In this document: positions 23,300 to 37,300 of the stretch, in pieces
Layout of the letters: each line of letters opens with the position of its first letter
Numbering within the stretch: position 1 is the first letter of the stretch
From: Paramacrobiotus metropolitanus
Lineage: Eukaryota > Tardigrada > Eutardigrada > Parachela > Macrobiotidae
Length of the DNA: 64,000 bases
Reading direction: 5' to 3'
NCBI RefSeq assembly: GCF_019649055.1
Contig: NW_026570238.1
Coordinates: 310,001-374,000 of the forward strand
The notes under the pieces: model-generated
Told to the model about the DNA's origin: nothing
The model's input: the letters and a program-made list of their open reading frames with translations, nothing else
Database searches by the model: none
Program-made: the position numbers and the translations under genes

Positions 23300-26214
23300 C
23301 CTGAAGTAAGAAAATTAAAAGCTTTCAATTTAAACTGAATCAAATTCAACCACAAGCAGCAAATATTATTAATAACATCACAAACAAAGAAGATGGATGT
23401 AAAGATTCGATCTCGATTGAAGTGTCAACTCGTGCTGTGTGCAAAGTGAGCGCTGGAATGCGGTTTTTTCGAACCCGGATAACCTCGGATCGCTCGTTGC
23501 TCTGAGCCTGGCCTCAGCTCTGCTCAGCGGAAATCTCAGCGCTCAAGCTTCCAGCGCACCTGGAATAGATAGATGCGTCACTGCGTACAGTAGTACTTAT
23601 ATGCGCGTAGTACAAACGTAGGTCGTCTGACAGTGAACTCCAGCTGCGCAGCCATTGTACTTTAAAGTACAAAAATATGTCTTTGAGTCATCTAATACAA
23701 AAATTTTTAATTACGGTACTTGTACAGTACGTAATACATGAGTTATATAGATATTACTAGCCAGGTATAAAGTTATATTACTAGCCAGGTATGAGTTATA
23801 TTACTAGCCATTACTAGCCAAGTATAAAGTACAGTACAAGTACGTACTAGATTTTATCGTGGCTGCAACTTGTCACGTGTTAGAAATATCCTATGCATTT
23901 TTGATTTTTTCGAGTCAAAGATCAACATTCCGATGGCCTCAACCTATACGAAGCATTGAAGTACAGTACATATTTCTCAAACTGCCAAGCAGGAATGATT
24001 TAAATCGTTTTTAATAGGCTACTGCAGAGTGTAATTTGTCCGCTGTGGACTCATAAGTCAGATCGCGGAAATCACCGTCAGATCTGGCCGAGAATCTGGA
24101 GCTCGATTGAGTTTGTTTGTTTGTTTGTGATTGGTCAGTCAGTAGCCGTTGCCCCGTTTAATGCAGTAGTACTGTACTGTACTCACATCAGTTCGATCGA
24201 ATAATACGCTTCTGACTTTTGAGTGTCGTTTGGTACTTCAAAGTTTATAATTAATTATAATTCCATTGTTAGTACTGTACTTACTTGCTCAATGGTCATT
24301 CAGCCCCATGTTAATGATTGAAACGGTCTTTGAAAGCACGAAGAAACCATCTTGGTCTTTCTTATGCCATCAACTTGGACTTCGAAGTCACTAATCTTTA
24401 CTTAACCGAGATTTTTAACAATTAAATAAATAAGTACAGTAGGAGGTCTAGCAGGTAAGTATTGCAACGATGGAAGGAAGGGCACGGATGGAAGGGCTGG
24501 ATAAATTAACTGAGATTTTCTTGTTGATTTTCTTGTTGTAGTTCGCGGGTTTCTTTCCCCCTATGTACGATTTGGCCATTCCAAGTAAATAATTTTAAGT
24601 TGAAGTGATTTTGCTTTGAAGAAACCAACCAACAGATTCGAAGTTCATAGTGTTCGGTAAATAAATGGAATCTTCTGAGCTCCTTGCACGAAAGTTAAAG
24701 AATAGAATACCCATAACTTCGACTCAATCGCAAACTAACCTCCGAAACAAAACAGGCTTTTAGTTACAGAACAGTTTGAAGTGCCGGCGAGAGGCCTGGT
24801 GTAACAATATATAGCGGTAAATTACGAGTAATGACCTTTCATTTTATCAGACTACAGGCACAGCATTGACTTTTCAAGCAGAATGAATTAAGGATGAAGA
24901 AAAAATTTTAACTAGGGTTAATTTGATAAAATCATAAACTTTTTCATTGATACATTTAGACCTTAAATGATACATTTAGAGACTTTGATGTAAGCCATTG
25001 TAATTGGCTCTTTGCTCGACGGACTTACGGTAAAAAATTCCCGGACAACGTACCATAACCTAACCATAAGAATAAGATAAGATTTGACCAACAAATGTAT
25101 ATTTGTAAGGGAGTGGGCTCAGTGGGTGTATTGTACTGAGTTGTGGTGTTTAAATACGCTACTTTGTTCTTGTTTAAAGCTTGATCTGAAATACTGTGTA
25201 CTGTGTAGTGTGTACTCTGGAGAATTGTTGTTGTTGTGAGTGTCTGCTGCCTCGAACTGGGTTCTTGCCCTGAATGTGTGCGGACGTTAAACCATTAAAT
25301 CTAAACCTAAATTCATCAATTCGGAAGTGATCAGAACTAAAAAGTAAACACTCTACTTCGAATCGTACCATGCACAACTACACAGGCGGAATTATAGATA
25401 AGCGTTAAAAAAAGAGTAGTGTTAGGTACGTATGAGAAGTCCGTGGTTTCGTCAGAGCCTACTTCATCATCTGGACTCACCATCAGCAGCATACAACTCG
25501 TATAACATTATTTTTCTTCACTCGTATAAGGCTACAGATTGTTTTTTATTTTGAGACTTTGAGACGCCCAAAGTAACTAAAAAATTTTTGCGTCAATGTG
25601 CCAGCCAGTGCTATCTTTTCAAAATTTTCCCGTAGTAAGTAGCGGCAAGGACGATCCTAAATTCCAGGAGGGCGGTACTTAAACTACTTATTACGCATTT
25701 TAAAATCTTAAGTCCTGTCGAGTACTTTTGTTGCAGGTTTATCGAATTCATTATTATTGATGTTTTGAGTGCATACTGCAATAATAATTCATGTTTTATA
25801 TATTGTCAAAATTTCCGAATGATTCTTTTAGTTGCTCTTAAGCTTGTTGTTTTATGTAATATTTTGCATGACGTTATTTTGTCTACTTTTAAACAACAAT
25901 TATGTTGATAATCTTTTCAAAATATACAACCAACTTACACTGCATATTGTTAAAAGTCCAGTGATAATGGTAATAGCGCAAAGGTCATGCTGAGACTTAG
26001 AAGAGCGGAAAGGTCAATGTCTGCCATACTGCTAATGGCAGTACGTAAGTCGTTATATAATATTAACAATGAATCTACCTTTGATACCGGCATAAACGAG
26101 ACGAAAGCTGCAGCTCTCAGAGGTAATATTTGTGATCCTACTGTCCTACATAAACTGACGTGTTAAAAAAGACCAATTGTTCTTATTCAAATCGCCACTT
26201 AGTTGCAATTGTCA
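23300..26214. other. 2.9 kb intergenic stretch rich in GTAC words, with a short tandem repeat
   Basis: No gene is supported. Bases 23750-23831 contain three to four degenerate copies of a 23-24 bp unit (ATTACTAGCCAGGTATAAAG and variants). Words such as GTACAGTAC and TACTGTACTGTAC recur at about 23660, 23720, 23830, 23960, 24170 and 24275. A (TTTG)n run lies at 24114-24128. The frame at 25174-25377 (minus) is not convincing. Confidence 0.5.
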
Positions 26215-28954
26215 ATGTCGTTGGCGCAGCAAGAATATATTCATACGATAACGCGTACCGTTCCTCATGTTCCACACCGTCTGGACTCTAGTCGCATACG
26301 GAATGTTCTTCGCGAAATGGTCACGAGACTACATATTGCATGCTTGCTCCCGAGAATACTGTCAACCTCCAGTGAGCGTTTGCATTTTCTGGAAGAACAT
26401 GTTTGCCGATTGTTGGCGCTAATCAAACTGCAGTTGCACCTAATTTTTCATGTTCCTGTGCCACCGGAAACTGGGTGCTGTCTGCATAGAACGGATAGCA
26501 GACAATACATATTGTGCGACACCCGTGACGGGCATGATGGCTCCGGTTTCGTTTCTTTAAGACAGCCATCGTCAACAGAATCTCTTAGCGTCGACGTGGC
26601 TTTGGATGATAATATTAATTCCGTGGAGTGCTTGAGCACGGATCAGGGCGGGCTGCTGGCACTGGAGGAAACGTTCTCATCATTGTGTCGGTGTTTTCTT
26701 GTGGCTGACAAGCTGGAAGGGCAGGGACGATTGCTACAGCAAACGGAAGCCGTATGCAGAGAACTCCAAGATGAAAACTTGAAGTTGTTTCTCTTCTTAG
26801 GAAAACTGCACCGTAAGTGTGTCGAACTTAACAAGTTAATACCATTTAAACATACGTTTTTATGACAGCAGCTACTCGTACATAATAATAAATTGTCTAG
26901 TAAGTTCTCCTCCTGCACAAGGTATCTTTCGGTTTATGCCCTTAAAGGGTGTCGAGTATGGCGTACATAAGTGAAATGCAGAGTACTTAAATAATCAATA
27001 TCAATTTCATTATTTGCTGAAACCGTATGTTTTTGAACGCCTCAATATAAATTTTTATTTTGTATTAGATAATTATATAAGTATGTTTCGCGTGAGCAGG
27101 CAGTAATACTGATTACGAGATTTTGTATTTTGACCTCGTAGTAATAAATGTAGTACAAACTTACGTACTGTACAAGTCACCGTGCAGAATCTGTTAAAGC
27201 ATGTATGTAAACATTATTACTTACTTAATTTCTTGCGTCACCTAATCAGCGATAAAAATGGATTACAACTGAATACTCGTACCAAAAAACTCCTTATTAC
27301 TGACTCAATCTGTAGTCACCTGACAATAATAAAAATACGTCATGATCAGCAAACCATATAACACAATATACAGAAATCTGATTACATTGCACTGCTTGCG
27401 TCACTACCATAAAGCCGCCTTAAAGAAAGTATTGATATTAAAATCAAAATACTGTAACAGAAGAAAGGAAATCGTATGAAAGTGCTGTTACATTGTTTAA
27501 ATAGGGCCTGATTTTATGCAGTACTTCTACAATAAAGTACGTATTAGCTGTACGTACCTTACAATGGTCAGCTGGAGTGAAAAAGTTTTATATTCTTCAG
27601 AACCAAGTAAAATAAAAATTAATGCAGCTGTGCACGTTAAAAGGAAACAGGAATGGTGTAATGCTTTGATTTCTTTGTGTTGCAGAGTTCTCTGAAGAAA
27701 TATTATTGAACGTTGCGAAGCAGAGCAAAAGGACTCCATACGAACATAGCGTTTTGAGACGGAAGTCTGCAGCAGTTGAAAATCTTGAACTCAATAAGCT
27801 CCAAGAATGCCAAGAAATGAGACAAAATTTCCTGAATGAGTTACGAAAAAACAAACGGCTCGTCGATGGCTTATATCGAAATATCCAGATTCACCAGACA
27901 AAAATGTTCTCTTGTTTGTCGCAAGTGCGGAAGAAACGTACGGAAGTCGGAAAACTGATTTCTTCGCGAGCCGAAGACGACTCCGACCGGCACAAAAGAA
28001 AATAAATAAATGCACGAAGAACGTAGAAGAGTCTTCGAGTATAACTAGAGAATGTGTTGAAAAGGTAGTATTATTCCCGTATTATTCAATATTTAGTAGT
28101 CAACTACAATAGCTTTCCGTAATAACATTTCCTGTGGCTACAAATTCAATTTAATTAATTACGATAAGAAGATTAGCTGTACTCCATAATAATAATAATT
28201 TAGAATTAACAACTTATGCTGCTTCCTGTTGTAATGCGATAAATATGATTATTTTCTTTCTAAAACTGCATCGGTATTTCTCCTACGGTACTAATACTTC
28301 TACTGCATTTGACCTCGAAACATTTTGTCGATTGTAGTAATAAACACTTACTAGATCTACAATACGTACGTTAGCGTTACTGCGTTCAAAGTGGAATATA
28401 TTGTTAAAACCTTGACGTTTTGATTCAGGGCTTCCTTAAAATGAAGGAAGAATGTAAGAAACTTTTTAAACTACAGCAAAATATCAAAACAATGGAAACC
28501 ACTCTGTTAAAGAAAACCCTCCACCTTAAGGTTAGTGTTACATGCCGCTGTTAATCAGGAATTACTGTACATAAATATAAGATCTTTGCTGCACAGCTGT
28601 TCTGTAGATACCGAAAAATTAATCGAATCGTTCGCATTATTTTGTTGTTGACAGGAAGAGTTCAATCAAGTAACAGGTGATTTGGAGTCCGCGGCACATA
28701 ATCTCGAAACGCAGAAAACGACAGAAATAAATATTGTCGGAAAAGAATACGCAATACTTTTGGCCGATCACAATTCCCGTGTCGAACAAAAACTCAGAAT
28801 TGGGCAACTACATGAGAAGAGAACAGCGGCAGCATTGCTAATACAGCGATTTTGGCGTGGTTACACAACAAGAAAACTCTACGAACAAACAAAGAAAATG
28901 AAACAACCTGCAAAAGCCTTACAGAAAAAAACCGCCAATTCCAAATCGAAATGA
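26215..28954 (+). CDS. IQCD: DRC10/IQCD-like dynein regulatory complex protein
   Basis: A probable nexin-dynein regulatory complex subunit of motile cilia and sperm tails. Exons: 26215-26812, 27686-28064, 28429-28530 and 28655-28954 (stop). The N-terminal exon (SRIRNVLREMVTRLHIACLL...EEHVCRLLALIKLQL) parallels the DRC10 N terminus. The middle is long coiled coil (QECQEMRQNFLNELRKNKRL, FLKMKEECKKLFKLQQN). Near the C terminus an IQ motif, ALLIQRFWRGYTTRKLY, is followed by a Lys-rich tail, as in IQCD. Splice phases agree except that exon 2 must change frame by one base near 27995-28005 (A-rich CACAAAAGAAAATAAA) to reach its donor at 28065. DRC9/IQCG, which has a similar layout, is the main alternative. 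Confidence 0.65.
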
Positions 28955-29233
28955 ATCTGTGTTCTAGTAATATGAAATTACTAAAGTCATTTCGTAAATT
29001 TAGTAGTAAACAGATTTCTTTAGTGCAGCCGGTTTGTGGAATTGATAATTGTAACAAATTGATACCTTGACAAGGCACGTCGTGATGGATCATCTTAAAT
29101 GGCGGCAAACCGGGCACAAAGGACAAAGGTCATTTCGTCAGTCCTTATAGCAACATCCTGATGTAGATACACAAACCACAAACAAAAAAATTTACAAAAA
29201 GAGGCCTTTTGCTCCGAAGTTATGAGATTGGCT

Positions 29234-32200
29234 TCAACCGTTAGCTTTTTTGTCGTCGGCACTGGCCGCATTATTTGTTAGGTTCAGACCCTGGATTACG
29301 CTGTGTAAGTCGAACTGGCGCCAGGGATTTGTAAAGCTCCATCCGGATCGGGGAGGCGGCGGCGGTGTGCGTTTCCGAGATACATCCTGTCCGGACAGTC
29401 CGGCTGTTATGTTGGCTGGTCTGGCTGGAAGAGGCGGAGGATGCATTAGACGTGCGTTGTGGTTAGCCGAGCTGTCTGTGGAATGTTCTTTTCGACATAG
29501 CGATCGGAAGTCAGGCGACGCTGCTTCGAAATCCATAAGATTGACCTCTGAAAAATTTTACTACTGTAATCAGCCATGACGGACGGTCAGGATGAGTAGC
29601 GACAATAACTGCGATTTCTTAAACCATAAAAGCTCATTCTTAAATCCCCGTACTACTCTAGTGGTTGACGGTTTTCTATGAGTAAGATATGGCTTCGAAT
29701 TCTGTGACACTTGAGCGACTATGAGGTATCATGTACCCGCATTAGCTCGAAAAATAACGATTTAACGACGCCTTATAATCTACAATACGCACGATCAGGG
29801 GACAAGTTGGACGCGTTGACGGCAGCAGCTGGATGAAGAGGATCAAATTCAGGATGCATATGGCCGCTGTTGCCGTACGCAGATAGTTCCGGGGCATCGG
29901 TTCCGGTACTGTCTGCAGGCACATATGGCACTAGAGCTAGTGCCATTTTTCCAGGAGGCTCTGATTAACACAACGAATTATTGAGGTAGAGTTCTGAACA
30001 AGTACAGTTTTTTTTCGAACAATGGTAAATTACTAAATACCAAACGTATTCGGAACGGGGTCGCCATGATTATCTCCTGAGATTGTCGGACCTGTTATCG
30101 GCGCAAACGAATCCATTTGGATCTCTGCATAAAAAAACGTGTAGAAGCACGTTAAAATCATTTGCAATTGTTCAATTCTATAGAAAAGCGAACCCTTATT
30201 CTTATGGGTCAAGAATATTACAAGCGTTGTTTTACAGTATCCTGTGTACTGTATGTACTGGCCTGTGTACTTTATGTATACTATCTTTTATGAGAACCGT
30301 ATCACTTAACACGAGAGTCACGAGATAACGGTATAACCTACGGTTGCCCCAAGGATTGGACAGCGCATCCGCACTGGAACAACCCAAAAACCCACTGCCG
30401 GACTGGGACACATCAGCACTGGTAGCCGTGGAAATACTGGACGGAGTCCACCCCGGTGGTCCAGCTGCGTACGCAATGGAACCGGCGGAACTCGGCGCAT
30501 TCGGTGGGTAAAAATTCTGATTACGTGTCAAAAGTTGATGGCTAACGACCGGTGTAGGCGTCCAGCCTGACGCGTACGAACCCGGTTCCCACGGATTAGC
30601 AACAGGAATTTGCGCGGTACTAGGTTGGGCCACATCCCAGTGAAATGAGCGATACTCGAAGGGAAGTGATGCATCGGGATAGGGTTCTGTTCGGGTCGTC
30701 TCTGACTCTGACAATGAGTTTGAAGGCAATATTGAGGACGGATCTCCCGCCAAGGAACTTGGACGCGGTCGTGGGCGAATACTGGATACTGGTTGGTCAT
30801 CGTGCTTATCGACACAACTAGAAATAAATCGCAGCGCTTCCAGCTGTGCTTGATTGTTGGCGATGGTGTCGTCAATTAGCATAAAGCTCTGGTAGGCTTG
30901 ATATTCTCGCGGTGTATTAATTTTGTCCAGAACATTTCTGAGAGTAATAACTGCTCGATTACGAAGAGCGGTGCTATCTAACTGTAGGCTAAACAGCGAA
31001 ATGTATAGTACAAGATAGGCTTTCGTGGCAGGACTTAATCCGGTGCGCTGGCAAAGGTCACAAAATAAATGTACGATTTGATCTGGCTGTTGGACATTTC
31101 CCGCGTTACGATGCTGTAGTGCTCCAATAATAATGACAGCCAACTGAACGATGGAATCAGAAAATTTCTTTGACACTTTATCTTCCAGAAGAAGGCATAT
31201 ACTGGTGGCAAACTGCGCCGGCAACGATGGGTTGAGTATGCCGGTTGTCGTCAGGTGTAGCGCCTTTTGCTTATTTGGCCAGGCGCACAGTCGGTTAATT
31301 CAATAACCATATATGCAAATTTCTGGAACGATATCAACGATTTTTCGTATAGCAGAACAACTTCTTCGGAAATACCTACAAAAACAATCAGCTGAGCACA
31401 GTACGACAATACGGGACAAACGCCGGTTTCAGTGCGTATAAGTTAGATAGGATGTGAATGATGTGACAATATACATTGGTGTAATTTTCCCTAAAGTACT
31501 AGTACTGTATTCATCCTTATGCAGTTTCACCAAGTAAGAACACGGTGCATCTAGTTGTCAAAAACTGATCCGTTAAAAATTAATCAACAGCCGACACTAA
31601 ATGTTTAAAAGAATGGCAGCAAATCTCGCTGTATATACACTGTACCTACGTCCAACATTCAGTCCGCTCAGCTGTCGTCGCACAAATTCCAAAATTTTCT
31701 GGCACAACAAGTTCGACTCTTCCGGTAGTGTGCTCAGTTTAAAGCACAGCCCACATAAATCATTACGAATATCATCAGAAAACTCGTTTTTCAAGCACTC
31801 CATCAAAGCGGGAATAGACCATCGCTCGCGCGATTTCAGCAAAGCAAAGCCCGCTTCGGAAGCACTCACATACTGCAGAACTTCACTGAGGGCCCATTTC
31901 TTTGTCATTTCCTTATCGTCACGCAAATACCGTGCGTAATAATCCAATCCCTCCTTCATCAACTCCAGACTGGACAGTCGCTTAAACACAAGACGCAGCG
32001 CTGCAAACACAACTGTCTCCTGTCGGTAGGACGAAGCTTTCTTCAACCATTCATAACTTTGGCCAAACATGGGACTTTCAGTAAAACCGGTTTCCAGCTC
32101 ATCGGTGACCTTTTTGAATCGCGGTGGATCGCGTACAGCCGCGACATACAACAGCAGCTGTTTAATACACTCCGTTAGAGTAGACTCTTCTGCGTTGTTC

Positions 32201-33261
32201 AGTGGTACACTGCCAAAGATTTCAAATAGCTCGACGAATCCTTGTGGACTAACACGTGAATTATAGTATGACGTATTCGTTGCGCTGTACTGCAGCTTTT
32301 TTACAGTGTCTTGGAAATAGATCAACAGCTGCGGAATACAAACGCCGAATTCATTCCGCTTGGTGGTGATCAACGTTTTAACTAGTGACAGCACAGTTGA
32401 AGCAGTGTCACAACTCCCAGACTCCAACCAGGAAAACACTTGCTGAAACCATTTGCCGTTCGTAACAGAATCAGGGTCAATCGTTACAATGACATCTTGG
32501 CACAAAGCAGCACTTTGTTGTGTCCCGCTTATGCTGTCGTTGCAGCACAGGAACTTGTCCAGAGTGTGGGAGATATGATGGGAAATTTCAGGATTTTGAA
32601 AATGGGCGGTTAGGTTCAGCGCTAATTGGTGCACGTAGGGATGCGATAAGGCTTGCTGCTGTAGATCATTCTGCAGGCACTGTACGACGAGACGCTGAAT
32701 GTCCGGTTTGTTATCAAATACGAGCGACACATACAAATAGCCGATTTGCTTGTCCCACAGGCTGTCCGATGCCATTAATCTCTACAGAAAACTTCGGATT
32801 CGTACGATTACATAGCTCATGGCGTCTACACAAATACGGAAAAATACCAGTCCTTCTTGATATCCAATCGGTACTTCCACTCCCAGTATCCTCATATAGG
32901 TCACTTTTGCAATGTATTTCTTGCGGTCATAAGGCGATAATCCTTTGGCAATGGCCTTGTCAATTTTGGAGATTTCTTCCTTGAAAAGTAACCATAAGTA
33001 ATCCCCATAACACACCTTGCACGCGACTGTCCGCACATACACGCATTATACCTGCATGCGTCGCCCATTCTGACCTTTGCCTTCACCCAAGCGTAAATCA
33101 TTGACAAACTTCAGAAGCCCTCTCAGGTGTCTGGGTACCCAAGTCGAAAGAGTGTATTCATTTTCTTGGGGAGTCTGGCTTCCAGCCCACTTCAACAAAT
33201 CTCCCAGCTCGTTGTCGATAACTTGCTTTACGCGTCGCGAGGCCTTCTCTATTGTATCCAT
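29234..33261 (-). CDS. Divergent AP-2 alpha-adaptin-like protein with Pro-rich tail and no appendage domain
   Basis: Resembles the trunk of the alpha subunit of the AP-2 clathrin adaptor (plasma-membrane endocytosis). Exons: 33261-33052, 32979-32848, 32781-31650, 31375-30342, about 30119-30032, about 29966-29784 and about 29561-29234. Signatures in order: RHLRGLLKFVNDLR (alpha N terminus), RKKYIAKVTYMRILGVEVPIG, WDKQIGYLYVSLVFDN (family: EKQIGYLFISVLVN), QSAALC, RFKKVTDEL, ISEEVVLLYEKSL and IVQLAVIIIGALQ...LCQRTGLSPATKAYLVLY. Identity looks low throughout. After the trunk the protein is a Ser/Pro-rich tail with NPWE, NPWG, FDPL, PPPLPARP and NPWR, and no ear domain. A one-base frame shift is needed between 31265 and 31305. 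It is either a fast-evolving paralogue or a decaying copy. Confidence 0.7.
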
Positions 33262-34315
33262 AGTCAAAAAATTGTTTTACCAGAAACTGAAAATGCACAA
33301 ACATTTGATTATAATAATGGCATTTCCCAGAAACAATCGCTTAATGACTTGCAAAACTTAAGAGTTCTACTTATTTACTAAGGTGGAGTCTACGCCCACT
33401 GCCATGCAACCATTAAAAGACTTATTTAAAAGTAAGCACTTACAATAATAATTACTTGCTAACATAATTATTATATTTGCATCTGTACGAGCATTGTAGC
33501 CCTGTACTCGTGTGGATGAATTACTCCATGTTCTGGGAGAAAACGGATTGTTCAGTTTCATGGTTAAACCAGCGAATTTTGTAGCTTGCTTACATACTGT
33601 ACCTTAAATTTATTAAGTTTCTATTAATACTTTACCACGTATGTACGTTTATTCATTAACGAATTCTGAGCAGTTTCGTCCACGACAAACTGCAGTTGTA
33701 ATGCATCGCCTTAAAATGCGGTAAGTCCCGGAGTCACGTTTGGGGCCAACTGGGTGAGTTGTTAGTACTCTATCTTAATGAAAATAACGCAAATGTACAT
33801 TTAAGCTGCAGAAGAAGCAACTTAAAAGCGGCTTTCCTGCTTTTAAGTATTGTGTTGAACTACGCTTACCGGTTAGCAACTTAGCATGTTTTATTTGAAT
33901 CTCCGTCAACTTGTTTACAGAAATAAAATGCATGCGATACGAAAATACACAAAATAAAACTAAAATGCTTAACCCTTTCAAACCGCGTTAACGGCACTTC
34001 CATTTTAATCATCAAAAATTACTACCAAAATAGTAATGTCCCATTTTCACATTTCAAACAAAAAGACCGTACGTATGAAGCAATAACCTTCTCTCACAAA
34101 AATTATCTGCCACTATCGCAGAGTTCACCGATATCTATGACAAAAAACTCTATGACACGATAAAATCCTTAACAACGGTGCACCAAAAATTATTTACACC
34201 GAATGGCGCTAAAATTAACAACAGAAGTGATAACAATTATAAAGTAACAATCAACGACGTACACAATTTTCGCTTTTAATGCCTAAGCCTTCCTTTCCAA
34301 AGCCGACACTTCCAT
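33262..34315. other. Intergenic stretch, no gene seen
   Basis: Lies between the start of the AP-2 alpha-like gene and the stop of PIWI. AT-rich, with short minus-strand frames (33367-33561, 33775-33981) lacking recognisable content. The right part likely includes the PIWI 3' UTR. Confidence 0.5.
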
Positions 34316-37300
34316 TTACAAGTAATACAAGAACTGTTCCAAATCCTGATGTGGAACATCATGAATGCTCTGCCCCACCAAAAAAGCCAGTTTGTGGGCG
34401 TACTGACAGGGCGCCGGCACTTTGACAGTTCCCTGTTACAGAAAATATTGTTAACATTAGGAATAAAGGATAAATGTCCCGTTAGTATAAAAGGTGTCTC
34501 CAGGCATTAACTTACCGACCAATTGAAGTACATGCAGCACTGAGCGTATGTAAACTGCTGCAGTTGATCGATACTCAGCATAGAATCGTCGAACAAGCAA
34601 TGGTAGTACGTTGGTGCCACCGTACCCTGGCGCACCGTCTGTGCCACAAGATAGAAGTCCATCCTATGAACAACCAACGCTGAAGCACGCAAAATCTTTC
34701 ACAAGTAAACTATAGCCAATCCACACAACTTACCGATTAGGTTTCGTGATAGCACTATCCACGACCGTTCCCGGCAAAGGATTCACGAACGGCATCCTCT
34801 GGTCATCTGTGTCCACAACAAATCTGGTATTGTGACGCTTGGTCACAACGACAAAGGTCACTTTTGCTCTATTAATTACAGACTACGTTAGCAAATATGG
34901 CGGAGGAGCAAATACGCCTATGTCGGTGTCATAAACTTTTTTAAAATGTGTCATGCATTCAGATACTTACTGCGGACTTTTCTCTCTAATCGCTTTCACG
35001 ACAGCTTGGACTTCGTTTCTGTACACTGTCTCCAGCTGCCCAGCTCCAACTCCTAATCACAGAGAAAGCACCAAACAAGTCTCCAAAGTACGCATTAAAA
35101 AATGTATTAATGTAGCCATTTTAATTTTTAAAACAGAAGTTAATTTGTACCATCACGGTAGAACATCACGTGTCCCGGGAAACCCTTCTCAGCCAAATTG
35201 TAATGATCCAAGAGTTCTGTGATTAACGAAGATGATAATTTAGAAAACTTTTGATTACTGAGACAGCTGATTTACTTTTGATTACTAACTCACTCTTTAC
35301 AGCATTCGCCAAATCGTCACTGATTTCCTGTCGAGATGACTGGAAAAACACTGTACTGCTGAAACGCGTACTGGCATTATTCAAAGTACCAACGACAGCA
35401 ACTGCAGATCTCGAAGCACCCCTGCTCCCGGAATCGTGGAACGTGTCCACACCAACACACATAATATTGTGTTTCTGTAGAACGGATTAAAGCGCCTCTT
35501 TTGTATTTATGCTTTTTCTTGTATTCATATACTGATGTTACTGAATCTGTCTGTACCATTGCAAAGCGATTCATATCCAGCGCCCATGGCGCTCCAGCCA
35601 GTTTGGCACCAATCTGAATGGCAATCTTGGTCGCCACACTTTTCAGCATCGCCTGCTTCTCCAGCGTCTTTTGTACAACGCACTGAGAGACCGCTGCAAG
35701 ATACCACATAAGCTAATTCACCCTAACTCTGAATTCTCTGAATACCTTTCGCTACACCAGAATTTCTCTGCGAACTCACCTGGAAGTTCTCGGCAAAGAA
35801 ATAGTTTCACATCGTCGTATCTGGTCTTTGTTTTGCTTGGCAAAATTACGATAACCTAAACCAGGAAAAGTAATTCTATAACGCTAATACTACTAGAATA
35901 ACACTTGTAAAATATAGGCGCTTCATTTTGATCATACCAGTTCAGCGGTTTTTCTCACATATTTCCGCAAAATCTCTAAAATATCCCGATCATATTCATA
36001 AGTGTACCTGAAAACAAAGTCTTTACTTAAAAAACTCAATGACCTTTACAAATACAAAAGCAAATTTACGATCATTCCATCCAGAACAACTTACGTGGCT
36101 GGCTGCCCAAATCGTAATCCCATAGGACTTCCAACCTCGCAGAGGGACTGAAAGAGCCCTCTAGCTCCGTGTTCGAAGCGTCGCGGATACACAAGTATGA
36201 CTTCGTTGGCAGGCATCACCTTCGGTGGGGTGTGAAACTTGGATGCCCGAATATCCTTCTGCCAATCCGCTATTTTCGCGTCGTATGTCACCTAAAATTA
36301 GGAAATCTATACACGGGTTCTGTGCAAAGAAGTGTACACTGTAACAGAAATTCACTGACGGTCAGTAATCTTTACCAACGAACTAAAGTTCAGTTAAACG
36401 CATACGAAGTAACACGAATTTCGAAAGTCGTACCTTTTTTGCCCCTTGCAGTAAGGCAGCTGGTCTGAGCTGACGACCACGCACACCCAGCAAGTCCTCA
36501 CCGAAGTCTATTCCCCAACTTTGGACGAACTTGTTTACATCGGGGTTCCTGAAAAAGAAGGTACCGCTGTTACAATAACATTGTCGCAAAGGACTTGCAA
36601 CGTTCATTTACCTTAGCAGTCGATCCATAAAGTCAAAGAGGGTGCGCATTCGATCGACTGGCGCCTGCAGTGTGTGATTACTCATCTCTTTCATGAACCT
36701 GAAGTTGTCACGCATGGCGTTCGTAAGCCCCGTCGGTTTGCAGAGCTCTGGCACCAACATAACCTTGCGTTCCTTTCCCTGAACGCGAAAACGAGCCGCT
36801 CCAGACTCCTCTGCCAGCAGGATTGGCTGGTGTGTTTGCCGAAGCGTTACGTTATATTGCTAGGACAAAGCACACTATCACGACCGATCATGCAATCCAT
36901 ACGTTTGGCAGATTTACACTAATTTAACTGTTGAAATACCTGAGTGCAAAAACTTATTTAACTTACTTCGCGGAAGTAATTTGCCAATGAAATTTTTTGA
37001 CCATTCTTTTCGAACGTAGCAGTAGCCGGTTCCAAACCCCAGTCAACACCTGTCACTCGGTAAGTACGAGGCTTATCAGCGTACCTAGAAATTAGAAAAT
37101 AATGCTCACTGTTATAGTTCTACATCTTAGGAAGCAGTAAAGATCGAAACATCACTGCTGTGCCCACGTTAGTGCAAAACACATCACATACGTACATTGT
37201 ACATTTAAATTGTCCGGAAGACTACAGCATGTACTTTACTGGCATTAATCATATGATTTCTAAACATCTTCGTCAAAGCAGAACCACTTACTGGGTGATG

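Noticed and set aside
29250-29579. Plus-strand frame of 109 codons with a poly-Gly stretch
   Set aside because: The poly-Gly is the complement of the PPPPP run in the tail of the AP-2 alpha-like gene.
30232-31224. Separate hyccin/FAM126-like gene
   Set aside because: First considered because of helical content, but the segment continues the alpha-adaptin trunk in order and is joined by a phase-matched splice at 31650/31375.
32520-32984. Plus-strand frame of 154 codons with many Cys
   Set aside because: Antisense to AP-2 alpha-like exons that align with the family; the apparent Cys richness comes from the opposite strand.
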